A stretch of 64,000 nucleotides of DNA from Pseudomonas tolaasii NCPPB 2192. GTDB lineage: Bacteria > Pseudomonadota > Gammaproteobacteria > Pseudomonadales > Pseudomonadaceae. The DNA lies in assembly GCF_002813445.1 (NCBI RefSeq), contig NZ_PHHD01000001.1, positions 248,001 to 312,000 on the forward strand, written 5' to 3'. The first letter of the stretch is position 1; every line of letters begins with the position of its first letter. Below are positions 1-7,662 of this stretch, piece by piece. Made by a program: the position numbers and the translations under genes. Below the pieces are notes generated by a model. That model did no database searches, was not told where the DNA came from, and saw only the letters and a program-made list of their open reading frames with translations.

Positions 1-473
1 TCGAGGAACTGCATGCGCCGCATCAGGCGTTCGGCCTGCTCGCGTTGCGCCGCGTCATCCCAACAGGCCGCAAAGCTTTCGTTGAGCTCGTCCTGGGCCG
101 TTTTCAGGCGACGCTTGAAGACCGCAACACCCGCCAGATCGGCTTCGTCCTGCAACTCTTCGAGTTCTTCACGCCATTGCATCTGCTGCATCAGGAAGTC
201 CGGGTCGTGCACCGTGACTTCGATCGGCAACTCGCCACCGTTCAGCGCAAGCAGGTAGCGCGCGCGTTTGGGCGGGTTTTTCAGCGTCTGATAGGCTTCG
301 TTGAGGCTGGCGGATTTCTCCAGCGCCACGCGTTGCTCACGCTCGGAAGCGTCGGCAAAGCGGTCCGGATGCACGCCACGCGCCAGTTCTCGATAGCGCG
401 CAGCAAGCTGCTCAAGGTCCAGCCGAAAGCTCGGCTGCAGCTCGAATAAAGCGAAATGACAAGGAGTACCCAC
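1..473 (-). CDS. hscB: Co-chaperone HscB (J-domain), partial at left edge
   Basis: This reading frame runs leftward off the window, so about 157 of the usual ~173 residues are visible. It encodes the J-domain co-chaperone that delivers the IscU scaffold with its [2Fe-2S] cluster to the HscA chaperone. The J-domain signature is visible near the N terminus, with an HPDR (His-Pro-Asp) tripeptide followed by a NEAYQTLK-type stretch. The C-terminal part is a helical region rich in Glu, Gln and Leu, as expected for the IscU-binding domain. The start is GTG (MGTPCHFALFELQP...), because no ATG fits the known N terminus. It follows iscA by 8 nt in the isc operon and hscA should lie just outside the window. 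The family assignment is firm. Confidence 0.93.
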   Translation of the reverse strand, partial: MGTPCHFALFELQPSFRLDLEQLAARYRELARGVHPDRFADASEREQRVALEKSASLNEAYQTLKNPPKRARYLLALNGGELPIEVTVHDPDFLMQQMQWREELEELQDEADLAGVAVFKRRLKTAQDELNESFAACWDDAAQREQAERLMRRMQFL

Positions 474-481
474 GAATAGCC

Positions 482-805
482 TCAGATGTTGAAGCTTTCG
501 CCGCAGCCACATTCACCGCGCACGTTGGGGTTGTTGAACTTGAAGCCTTCGTTCAACCCTTCCTTGACGAAATCGAGTTCGGTGCCGTCCAGGTAGGTCA
601 GGCTTTTAGGGTCGATGATCACTTTCTCGCCGTGACTTTCGAACACCTGGTCTTCCGCGACCACCTCGTCGACAAACTCCAGCACGTAGGCAAGGCCGGA
701 ACAGCCCGTGGTGCGAACACCCAGACGAATCCCCTCACCTTTACCGCGCCCATTCAGGGAGCGGCGAATGTGCTGCGCAGCCGCTTCTGTCATGCTGATA
801 GCCAT
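482..805 (-). CDS. iscA: Iron-sulphur cluster assembly protein IscA
   Basis: The product is 107 residues, the normal length for IscA, the A-type carrier that receives or donates Fe-S clusters in the cytoplasm. The three conserved cysteines are visible: one in GCSGLAY and two in the C-terminal ECGCGESF motif. An upstream in-frame start would add eight residues (MATSKEST). I chose the internal ATG because MAISMTEAAAQHI matches the family N terminus. The gene sits between iscU (29 nt away) and hscB (8 nt) in the conserved operon order and should be co-transcribed from the iscR promoter. Confidence 0.96.
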   Translation of the reverse strand: MAISMTEAAAQHIRRSLNGRGKGEGIRLGVRTTGCSGLAYVLEFVDEVVAEDQVFESHGEKVIIDPKSLTYLDGTELDFVKEGLNEGFKFNNPNVRGECGCGESFNI

Positions 806-834
806 CGTTGACTCCTTACTCGTCGCCAAATTGC

Positions 835-1221
835 TTAGATCAAGCCTTTCTTCTGCTTGTAGTCGCGAACGGCCGCCTTGATGGCGTCTTCGGCGAGTAC
901 GGAGCAGTGGATTTTCACTGGCGGCAGGGCCAGCTCTTCGGCCAGCTGGGTGTTGCTGATAGTCACAGCCTCATCCAGAGTTTTGCCTTTCATCCACTCG
1001 GTGGCGAGGGAGCTGGAGGCGATGGCCGAACCGCAGCCATAGGTCTTGAACTTGGCGTCTTCGATAACGCCAGCGTCGTTGACCTTGATCTGCAGGCGCA
1101 TAACGTCGCCGCATGCCGGAGCGCCGACCATGCCGGTGCCGACATCAGGGTCTTCCGCGTTCATCTTGCCGACGTTGCGCGGGTTTTCGTAGTGGTCGAT
1201 GACCTTTTCGCTGTAAGCCAT
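835..1221 (-). CDS. iscU: Fe-S cluster scaffold protein IscU
   Basis: This 128-residue protein is the scaffold on which IscS assembles the [2Fe-2S] cluster. The three ligand cysteines are seen in PACGDVM, YGCGSAIASSS and KIHCSVLAED. The LPPVK loop recognised by HscA lies immediately before the third cysteine. The N-terminal AYSEKVIDHYENPRNVG segment is typical of the family. The gene lies 99 nt downstream of iscS and upstream of iscA. Length, motifs and position all agree. Confidence 0.97.
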   Translation of the reverse strand: MAYSEKVIDHYENPRNVGKMNAEDPDVGTGMVGAPACGDVMRLQIKVNDAGVIEDAKFKTYGCGSAIASSSLATEWMKGKTLDEAVTISNTQLAEELALPPVKIHCSVLAEDAIKAAVRDYKQKKGLI

Positions 1222-1320
1222 GGTACTGAATCCTCACTCATCAGGGCCGCTCTGGAACCCTGTAAAAACGCCTGCGTTTTCCGCCACGTTCCTACAGAGC
1301 TGGGGTGGCGGCTTCTATAG

Positions 1321-2535
1321 TTAGTGTGCCGCCCACTCGATCTTGGAAATGTCGACGCCGTCTTTGTACATGTCCCACAGCGGCGACAGAACGCGCAGCT
1401 TGTTGACGGCTTCGCAGACTTTCTGCGCGGCGTAGTCGACTTGTTCTTCGGTGGTGAAGCGGCCGAACGTAAAGCGGATCGAGCTGTGTGCCAGTTCGTC
1501 GTTGCGGCCCAGGGCGCGCAGCACGTACGAAGGCTCAAGGGACGCCGAGGTGCAGGCCGAACCGGACGAAACCGCCAGGTCCTTGAGCGCCATGATCAGC
1601 GACTCGCCTTCGACGTAGTTGAAGCTCAAATTCAGGTTGTGCGGTACACGGGCGGTCATGCTGCCGTTGATGTACAGCTCTTCAAGGCCTTCGACCTGCT
1701 TGTAGAAGCGGTCGCTGAGGGCTTTGATACGAATGTTTTCGGCAGCCATGTCTTCCTTGGCTACACGGAAGGCTTCGCCCATGCCGACGATCTGGTGGGT
1801 CGCCAGGGTGCCCGAACGCATGCCGCGCTCGTGACCGCCGCCGTGCATGGTGGCTTCGATACGCACACGCGGCTTGCGGCTCACGTACAGCGCGCCGATG
1901 CCTTTAGGGCCGTAGGTCTTGTGGGCGGAGAACGACATCAGGTCGACTTTCAGCTTCGACAGGTCGATATCCACCTTGCCGGTGGACTGAGCCGCGTCGA
2001 CGTGCAGCAGAATGCCCTTGGAGCGTGTCAGTTCGCCGATGGCTGCGATGTCGTTGATGGTGCCGATTTCGTTGTTTACGTGGATCACGGAAACCAGGAT
2101 GGTGTCTTCACGCAGGGCCGCTTCGATCATGGCCGGGGTGACGATACCGTCAGTGGTGGGTTCAAGGTAGGTGACCTCGAAACCTTCACGCTCCAGTTGG
2201 CGCATGGTGTCGAGGACAGCCTTGTGCTCAATCTTGGTGGTGATCAGGTGCTTGCCTTTGGTCGCATAGAAATGCGCCGCGCCCTTGATTGCCAGGTTGT
2301 CGGACTCGGTGGCACCGGAGGTCCAGACGATTTCGCGCGGGTCAGCGCCAACCAGGTCAGCCACCTGGCGACGAGCGTTCTCGACCGCTTCCTCGGCTTT
2401 CCAGCCGAACACATGGGAACGGGAGGCCGGGTTGCCGAAGTTTCCGTCAACCAGCAGGCATTCGCTCATCTTTTGCGCGACACGCGGATCAACCGGGGTG
2501 GTCGCAGAGTAATCAAGGTAAATCGGCAATTTCAT
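1321..2535 (-). CDS. iscS: Cysteine desulfurase IscS
   Basis: The product (404 residues) is the PLP-dependent desulfurase that converts cysteine to alanine and supplies persulfide sulphur for Fe-S clusters and thiolated tRNAs. The PLP lysine is in SFSAHKTYGPKG. The catalytic cysteine lies on the mobile loop SSGSACTSASLEPS. The N terminus MKLPIYLDYSATTPVD is the family hallmark. The C-terminal tail SKIEWAAH resembles the IscU-docking end of other IscS proteins. It is the second gene of the operon, 50 nt after iscR. Confidence 0.98.
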   Translation of the reverse strand: MKLPIYLDYSATTPVDPRVAQKMSECLLVDGNFGNPASRSHVFGWKAEEAVENARRQVADLVGADPREIVWTSGATESDNLAIKGAAHFYATKGKHLITTKIEHKAVLDTMRQLEREGFEVTYLEPTTDGIVTPAMIEAALREDTILVSVIHVNNEIGTINDIAAIGELTRSKGILLHVDAAQSTGKVDIDLSKLKVDLMSFSAHKTYGPKGIGALYVSRKPRVRIEATMHGGGHERGMRSGTLATHQIVGMGEAFRVAKEDMAAENIRIKALSDRFYKQVEGLEELYINGSMTARVPHNLNLSFNYVEGESLIMALKDLAVSSGSACTSASLEPSYVLRALGRNDELAHSSIRFTFGRFTTEEQVDYAAQKVCEAVNKLRVLSPLWDMYKDGVDISKIEWAAH

Positions 2536-2585
2536 GGACTTTCTCCTAAATCAGGCTGGCTGGCGTGCCGTTAGCTCTTCGGCTG

Positions 2586-3077
2586 TCACTCGACGGCGGA
2601 CGCTTCAATCTTGTCCAGACGCGGCGCCTTGGTGTTGCAACGGCGCTGGTCCTGACGCTGGGCTACTTCTTGCACCTCACGGCGGGTTACAAGATCAGCC
2701 AAGCTGATACCACTCAAAAACTCATGGATCTGCAGGCTCAAGTCGCACCACAAGTGGTGCGTCAGGCAGGTGTCGCCGGCATGGCAATCACCCAAACCCT
2801 GGCATTTGGTGGCATCGACGGATTCATTCACCGCATCGATCACCTGGGCTACCTGAATGCCCTGCATGTCGCGGGACAATTGATAGCCGCCACCCGGCCC
2901 ACGCACGCTGGAAACCAGATTGCTGCGGCGCAATTTGGCGAACAGTTGCTCGAGGTAGGACAGGGAAATGCCTTGGCGCTCGGAGATATCGGCCAGGGAC
3001 ACCGGCCCAGTTTGCGCGTGCAAGGCCAGGTCAAGCATGGCGGTCACCGCGTATCGGCCTTTTGTAGTCAGTCTCAT
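2586..3077 (-). CDS. iscR: Fe-S cluster regulator IscR (Rrf2 family)
   Basis: This 163-residue Rrf2-family regulator senses cellular Fe-S status through a bound [2Fe-2S] cluster and represses its own operon when holo. The start MRLTTKGRYAVTAMLD is the conserved N terminus. An open upstream extension of 39 codons is ignored because it crosses the promoter and operators. The winged helix occupies roughly residues 1-75. The cluster-binding segment around residues 90-110 shows CQGLGDCHAGDTC followed by a LTHHLW histidine, the usual three Cys and one His ligand set. The C terminus is the variable tail. It leads the operon iscR-iscS-iscU-iscA-hscB. Confidence 0.96.
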   Translation of the reverse strand: MRLTTKGRYAVTAMLDLALHAQTGPVSLADISERQGISLSYLEQLFAKLRRSNLVSSVRGPGGGYQLSRDMQGIQVAQVIDAVNESVDATKCQGLGDCHAGDTCLTHHLWCDLSLQIHEFLSGISLADLVTRREVQEVAQRQDQRRCNTKAPRLDKIEASAVE

Positions 3078-3118
3078 GGACAAGTACCAAGGTGTTTCAG
3101 AATGGGAGCAAGTATGCG

Positions 3119-3168
3119 ATTCCCGAGTATTTAAGTCAACTATAAGACCTAGTACTTTAGTCAGGATT
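3119..3168 (-). promoter_or_regulatory. Two IscR-type operator sites of the isc promoter
   Basis: Upstream of iscR, read on the minus strand, there are two adjacent imperfect palindromes. They are AATCCTGACTAAAGTACTAG (about 3149-3168, continuing into GTCT) and TATAGTTGACTTAAATACTC (about 3125-3144, continuing into GGGAAT). Both fit the known type 1 IscR consensus of YYGACT and AGTCRR-like half-sites around an AT core. Tandem sites in this position are the classic arrangement by which holo-IscR represses the isc operon. The match was made by eye. Confidence 0.75.
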
Positions 3169-3267
3169 ACCCGTAAAAAGGGCGCGCGAATCATAGCAGG
3201 ATGGGGTGGGGACGAACAGCAGGAACAGGGCCGGAGTCAGGATTGTGAGACCAATGGAGAGTAAATT

Positions 3268-3353
3268 TGGGAGCTGGCTTGCCTGCGATAGCATTCTGCC
3301 AGGCAGCCTATGGGTTGCCGACCCACCGCTATCGCAGGCAAGCCAGCTCCCAC
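3268..3353. repeat. REP/REPIN palindrome
   Basis: Two inverted arms, TGGGAGCTGGCTTGCCTGCG and its complement CGCAGGCAAGCCAGCTCCCA, flank a short unrelated loop. This is the common REPIN (paired REP) of P. fluorescens-group genomes. It lies between the iscR promoter region and the end of cysE. Similar copies occur near 5966, 41902, 52067, 56762 and 61725. Confidence 0.9.
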
Positions 3354-3365
3354 AGAAGACCGTAT

Positions 3366-4151
3366 TCAGCCAGCCTTGGTAGTGGCGGCCTCATCCTTGA
3401 TCTCGGCGAAGTCCTCTTCACGCAGCTCAGGCAGATCTTTCGCACAGTAAGGGCTGCCCAAGTCTTTCAGCGCGCCGCACATACCGTCCAGCTTGCCATC
3501 GACTGCCTGCAGGTGATCCAACAACTGGCCAATGGCTCGCGCCACCGGATCAGGCATGTCTTCACTGACCCCGTAAGCATCAAAACCGATCTTCTCGGCC
3601 ATGGCCTTGCGCTTGGCTTCTTGCTCGTCGCCAGCCTCAGGCTTGACGATGATGCGCCCCGGAATGCCGACGACAGTCGCACCAGGCGGCACGGCTTTGG
3701 TCACAACCGCATTGGAACCGACCTTGGCGCCCGCACCGACCGTGAACGGGCCCAATACCTTGGCGCCCGCCCCTACCACGACGCCATCGCCGAGCGTCGG
3801 ATGGCGCTTGCCCTTGTTCCAGCTGGTGCCGCCCAGGGTCACACCCTGGTAGAGGGTCACGTCGTCGCCAATTTCGGCGGTCTCGCCAATCACGATGCCC
3901 ATGCCGTGATCGATAAAGAAGCGACGACCCACCTTTGCGCCGGGATGAATCTCGATCCCGGTCAACCAACGACCGAAGTTCGACACCAGCCGCGCCAGCC
4001 ACTTCCAGCCCATGCCCCACAGGGCGCCGGACAGACGGTGAATCCAGATCGCGTGCATGCCCGGGTAGCAGGTCAGCACTTCAAAGGCGTTGCGCGCCGC
4101 CGGGTCACGGTGGAAAACACTCTGGATATCTTCTCGCAAACGCTCGAACAT
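3366..4151 (-). CDS. cysE: Serine O-acetyltransferase CysE
   Basis: This 261-residue enzyme acetylates L-serine with acetyl-CoA, the first committed step of cysteine synthesis. The N-terminal helical domain (FERLREDIQSVFHRDPAARN) is followed from about residue 80 by left-handed beta-helix hexapeptide repeats. The active-site motifs IDHGMGIVIGETAEIGDD and YQGVTLGGTSW are intact. The C-terminal ~70 residues are a longer, charged tail typical of Pseudomonas CysE. Its stop lies close to a REPIN, and trmJ is 2 nt upstream, so the two are probably co-transcribed. Cysteine supply next to the isc operon is a conserved pseudomonad arrangement. Confidence 0.95.
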   Translation of the reverse strand: MFERLREDIQSVFHRDPAARNAFEVLTCYPGMHAIWIHRLSGALWGMGWKWLARLVSNFGRWLTGIEIHPGAKVGRRFFIDHGMGIVIGETAEIGDDVTLYQGVTLGGTSWNKGKRHPTLGDGVVVGAGAKVLGPFTVGAGAKVGSNAVVTKAVPPGATVVGIPGRIIVKPEAGDEQEAKRKAMAEKIGFDAYGVSEDMPDPVARAIGQLLDHLQAVDGKLDGMCGALKDLGSPYCAKDLPELREEDFAEIKDEAATTKAG

Positions 4152-4153
4152 TT

Positions 4154-4924
4154 TTAATCCTTCCGCTTAAGCAGCTCACCACGGGCCGCTTTCTGGGTTT
4201 CCGTGAGGATGCCACGCAATATATTCATTTCTGCCCGGCTGACCGAGCTGCGCCCGTAAAGGCGACGCAGGCGTGCCATCAAGTGGCGTGGTTTTTCAGG
4301 ATCGAGGAATTCGATGGCCACCAGGGTTTGCTCCAGGTGCTCATAGAACCGCTCCAGCTCGTCCATGGTGGCCAACTCGCCACTTTTGGTCGAAGCAACC
4401 TCTTCCTTCTCTACCTTGCTTGGCTGGCCGGCAGCGGCCAGCCAGGCCATGCGCACTTCATAACTCAACACCTGCACCGCCGCCCCGAGGTTCAGCGAAC
4501 TGAAATCAGGGTCTGATGGAATGTGCACGTGGTAATGACATCGCTGCAGCTCTTCATTGGTCAGGCCGGAGTCTTCACGGCCAAAGACCAAGGCGATTTC
4601 AGCACCGCCGGCCGCCTCTTCCACCACTTTGGTCCCGCACTCACGCGGATCCAGCAATGGCCAGGGGATGCGACGATCACGGGCGCTGGTACCCAGCACC
4701 AGATTGCAGCCGACCAAGGCGTCTTCCAAAGTGGCGACGACCTGAGCTTTTTCAAGCAGGTCATTGGCGCCGGAGGCACGGGCATCCGCTTCGTGATGCG
4801 GGAACACGCGCGGGTCAACCAGCACCAGGCGCGTCAACCCCATGTTTTTCATGGCTCGCGCCACCCCGCCGATATTGCCGGGATGACTGGTATTGACCAA
4901 GACGACACGAATGTTTTGCAGCAA
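4154..4924 (-). CDS. trmJ: tRNA (cytidine/uridine-32-2'-O)-methyltransferase TrmJ
   Basis: This 256-residue SPOUT-class methyltransferase adds a 2'-O-methyl group to position 32 of tRNAs. The N terminus (IRVVLVNTSHPGNIGGVARAMKN) and the motif FGREDSGLTNEEL are the family's SAM-knot signatures. SLNLGAAVQVLSYE closes the trefoil knot at about residue 150. The C-terminal ~90 residues form the TrmJ-specific extension. It shares an operon with cysE (2 nt spacing) and is divergent from suhB. The suhB-trmJ-cysE-iscR gene order is conserved in Pseudomonas. Confidence 0.95.
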   Translation of the reverse strand: MLQNIRVVLVNTSHPGNIGGVARAMKNMGLTRLVLVDPRVFPHHEADARASGANDLLEKAQVVATLEDALVGCNLVLGTSARDRRIPWPLLDPRECGTKVVEEAAGGAEIALVFGREDSGLTNEELQRCHYHVHIPSDPDFSSLNLGAAVQVLSYEVRMAWLAAAGQPSKVEKEEVASTKSGELATMDELERFYEHLEQTLVAIEFLDPEKPRHLMARLRRLYGRSSVSRAEMNILRGILTETQKAARGELLKRKD

Positions 4925-5069
4925 GGGAGGCGCTCTCGGACACGGGAAAGGGGAGCAAATCTTACAGAACAGCCTAAGGTTATGCCATGAAAGCTAACGT
5001 CGTCCTTCACCTGAAGAAAGTTTCTGCTAGAATGCCCGGCTTTCTTTAACAACCTTAGGTGACACATCC

Positions 5070-5885
5070 ATGCAGCCCATGCTGAATATCGCGCTGCGCG
5101 CCGCCCGCAGCGCCAGTGAATTGATCTTCCGCTCCATCGAGCGCCTGGATACCATCAAGGTCGACGAAAAAGACGCCAAGGATTACGTATCCGAGGTGGA
5201 TCGCGCCGCCGAACAGAAAATCATCGACGCCCTGCGCAAGGCCTATCCTACCCACGGCATCCTCGGTGAAGAAACCGGTTTGCACAAAGGCAGCGGCGAA
5301 GGCGAAGACTACCTGTGGATCATCGACCCACTGGACGGCACCACCAACTTCCTGCGCGGTATCCCGCATTTTGCCGTGAGCATTGCCTGCAAATACCGTG
5401 GCCGCCTGGAGCACGCTGTTGTTCTGGACCCGGTTCGCCAGGAAGAATTCACCGCCAGCCGTGGCCGTGGCGCCCAGTTGAACGGTCGTCGCCTGCGCGT
5501 CAGCGGCCGCACCAGCCTCGACGGCGCCCTGCTGGGTACCGGCTTCCCGTTCCGTGACGACCAGATGGACAACCTGGAAAACTACCTGGGCATGTTCCGC
5601 GCCCTGGTTGGCCAGACCGCCGGCATCCGTCGCGCGGGCGCTGCGAGCCTGGACCTGGCCTATGTGGCCGCTGGCCGTTTCGATGCGTTCTGGGAGTCAG
5701 GCCTGTCCGAGTGGGACATGGCTGCAGGCGCCCTGCTGATCCAGGAAGCTGGCGGCCTGGTGAGCGACTTCACCGGCGGTCACGATTTCCTGGAAAAAGG
5801 CCATGTGGTGGCCGGCAACACCAAATGCTTCAAGGCAGTATTGACGGCTATCCAGCCACACCTGCCGGCTTCGCTGAAGCGTTAA
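5070..5885 (+). CDS. suhB: Inositol-1-monophosphatase / Nus-factor SuhB
   Basis: The product is 271 residues and belongs to the Mg2+-dependent inositol monophosphatase family. Metal-binding motifs are visible as GEETG, WIIDPLDGTTNF and, near residue 215, SEWDMAAGALLIQEAGG. In enterobacteria SuhB also acts in rRNA antitermination complexes, and in P. aeruginosa it affects virulence regulation. Which role matters here cannot be read from the sequence. It is divergent from trmJ and is followed by a strong terminator. Confidence 0.96.
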   Translation: MQPMLNIALRAARSASELIFRSIERLDTIKVDEKDAKDYVSEVDRAAEQKIIDALRKAYPTHGILGEETGLHKGSGEGEDYLWIIDPLDGTTNFLRGIPHFAVSIACKYRGRLEHAVVLDPVRQEEFTASRGRGAQLNGRRLRVSGRTSLDGALLGTGFPFRDDQMDNLENYLGMFRALVGQTAGIRRAGAASLDLAYVAAGRFDAFWESGLSEWDMAAGALLIQEAGGLVSDFTGGHDFLEKGHVVAGNTKCFKAVLTAIQPHLPASLKR

Positions 5886-5896
5886 GCGAGCGAGCA

Positions 5897-5926
5897 CAAA
5901 AAAGCACCCCGAGGGGTGCTTTTTTA
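5897..5926 (+). terminator. Rho-independent terminator after suhB
   Basis: A GCACCCC-GA-GGGGTGC hairpin is flanked by A and T runs 15 nt after the suhB stop. The T run lies on the plus strand, so it ends suhB transcription, and the symmetrical A run would also allow leftward function. Confidence 0.9.
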
Positions 5927-5965
5927 TGCCTGGAGTTTGATATCCCAACAGCAAACACAATCCAA

Positions 5966-6053
5966 TGTGGGAGCTGGCTTGCCTGCGATGAGGGCTTGCC
6001 TGCCAGCTGAAGAAGTGCAGACCCACCGCTATCGCAGGCAAGCCAGCTCCCAC
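5966..6053. repeat. REP/REPIN palindrome
   Basis: Inverted arms TGTGGGAGCTGGCTTGCCTG and CAGGCAAGCCAGCTCCCACC enclose a spacer of about 40 nt. It lies between the suhB terminator and the end of the glycine-zipper gene. Confidence 0.9.
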
Positions 6054-6072
6054 CCTTGAATTGATGCCAGCT

Positions 6073-6615
6073 TTACTGCTGGTTCTGACCCAGAATCAAA
6101 CGACCTTCTTTATCCACTGGAATCTGGCCACCCGGATCACGATCCATACGCACCGAGCCTTCCTTGCCATCGAGGTTGTAGCGCACGTCATAACCGACAA
6201 CCTTGTCACTGATGTCGTTGACGGTGCTGCAACGCTGTTGCGTCGTGGTGTAGGTATCGCGGTTCTGCATGCCTTCCTGAACCTTGTTACCCGCATAACC
6301 ACCACCGACCGCGCCAGCCACGGTAGCTAGCTTTTTGCCGTTACCGCCACCGACCTGGTTGCCCAACAGGCCACCCGCCAGCGCACCGACCACGGTACCG
6401 ACGATTTGATGCTGATCCTGCACCGGCTTCTGCCGGGTCACGGTGACGTCTCTGCAGACCTCACGCGGGGTTTTGATCTGGGTTTTCACCGGCTGCACCG
6501 CCAGCACTTGCGCATACTCAGGGCCGCTTTTTACCAGGCTGTAGGTGGCAACAGCACCCCCGGCAGTCACACCGACAGCACCCAATACCGCACCAACCAG
6601 TAACGACTTGTTCAC
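6073..6615 (-). CDS. Glycine-zipper 2TM envelope protein
   Basis: This 180-residue protein starts with a hydrophobic, signal-like segment (SLLVGAVLGAVGVTAGGAVATYSL). From about residue 70 to 110 it has the Gly-rich GxxxG repeats (VGTVVGALAGGLLGNQVGGG, VAGAVGGGYAGNKVQ) that define glycine-zipper 2TM proteins (the Rickettsia 17-kDa antigen family). The C-terminal part is a soluble domain with GYDVRYNLDGKEGSVRMD, as in related pseudomonad envelope proteins. There is no clear lipobox cysteine, so a lipoprotein is not supported. An outer-membrane or periplasmic structural role is inferred from the family only. It is a single-gene unit with secF upstream on the same strand behind a terminator. Confidence 0.85.
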   Translation of the reverse strand: MNKSLLVGAVLGAVGVTAGGAVATYSLVKSGPEYAQVLAVQPVKTQIKTPREVCRDVTVTRQKPVQDQHQIVGTVVGALAGGLLGNQVGGGNGKKLATVAGAVGGGYAGNKVQEGMQNRDTYTTTQQRCSTVNDISDKVVGYDVRYNLDGKEGSVRMDRDPGGQIPVDKEGRLILGQNQQ

Positions 6616-6675
6616 GTGAACCTCCTGACCATCACAAACGGACCGAAACGTCCGCGCTATACCCAGCCTTGGAGC

Positions 6676-6707
6676 AAAAAAAAAGGCGCGAGTTCAATAC
6701 TCGCGCC
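6676..6707 (-). terminator. Terminator of the yajC-secD-secF operon
   Basis: The hairpin GGCGCGAG-loop-CTCGCGCC is followed on the minus strand by nine T residues. It lies about 30 nt after the secF stop, so it ends the leftward sec transcript. Confidence 0.92.
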
Positions 6708-6738
6708 TTCTTTGTAACAGCAGATCAACAAACACCCA

Positions 6739-7653
6739 TCAAGGGCGGTCGTCGACCTCCTTGCCGGTAGCGGCAGGAGGAATCAGGTCTTCGCTGTTGA
6801 GGTTCAGCCAGATCAGTACCACGTTGGCGATGTAGATCGACGAATAGGTACCCGCCAACACGCCGATGAACAGCGCCAGGGAGAAGCCCCACAGGTTGTC
6901 GCCACCGAAGATCATCAGCGCGGCAATCGCCAGCAAGGTGGAGATCGACGTCGCCATGGTCCGCAGCAGCGTCTGGGTGGTGGAGATATTGATGTTCTCG
7001 ATCAGCGAAGCCTTGCGCAATACACGGAAGTTCTCGCGAACCCGGTCGAATACCACGATTGTGTCGTTGAGGGAGTAACCAATGATCGCCAATACGGCCG
7101 CCAGCACAGTGAGGTCGAAGGTCACCTGGAAGTACGCCAGGATACCCACGGTCACGATGACGTCGTGGATCAGCGACACGATGGCGCCGACACCGAACTT
7201 CCACTGAAAGCGGAAAGCCAGGTAGATCATGATGCCAACCAGCGCCATCAGCATGCCGAGGCCGCCCTGGTCGCGCAGCTCTTCACCCACTTGCGGGCCC
7301 ACGAACTCGACGCGCTTGACCGACGCCGGGTTATCGCCGCCGACCTTCTGCAAGGCGTCCGCGACCTGGTGACCCAGTTGCGGATCTTCGCCCGGCATAC
7401 GCACCAGCAGGTCGGTGGTCGCACCGAAGCTCTGCACGATGGCTTCGTGATAGCCGGCCTTGACCAGCTCGCTGCGTACCAGGGTAACGTCGGCCGGCTT
7501 CTCGTAGGTCAGCTCGATGAGCGTACCGCCGGTGAAGTCCAGACCGTAGTTCAGACCCTTATGGAACCAGCTGAACAGCGCCAGAACGGTAAGGAGCACA
7601 GTGACGCCGAACGCAACGTTGCGAACGCCCATGAAGTTGATTGTACGTAACAT
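6739..7653 (-). CDS. secF: Protein translocase subunit SecF
   Basis: This 304-residue inner-membrane protein forms SecDF with SecD and pulls preproteins through SecYEG using the proton gradient. It has an N-terminal membrane segment, a periplasmic P1 domain (LDFTGGTLIELTYEKPADV), and then five C-terminal membrane helices. The conserved SLNDTIVVFDRVREN motif of the RND-like core is intact. It starts 9 nt after the secD stop and is the last gene before the terminator. Confidence 0.97.
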   Translation of the reverse strand: MLRTINFMGVRNVAFGVTVLLTVLALFSWFHKGLNYGLDFTGGTLIELTYEKPADVTLVRSELVKAGYHEAIVQSFGATTDLLVRMPGEDPQLGHQVADALQKVGGDNPASVKRVEFVGPQVGEELRDQGGLGMLMALVGIMIYLAFRFQWKFGVGAIVSLIHDVIVTVGILAYFQVTFDLTVLAAVLAIIGYSLNDTIVVFDRVRENFRVLRKASLIENINISTTQTLLRTMATSISTLLAIAALMIFGGDNLWGFSLALFIGVLAGTYSSIYIANVVLIWLNLNSEDLIPPAATGKEVDDRP

Positions 7654-7662
7654 GGCAGCCCC

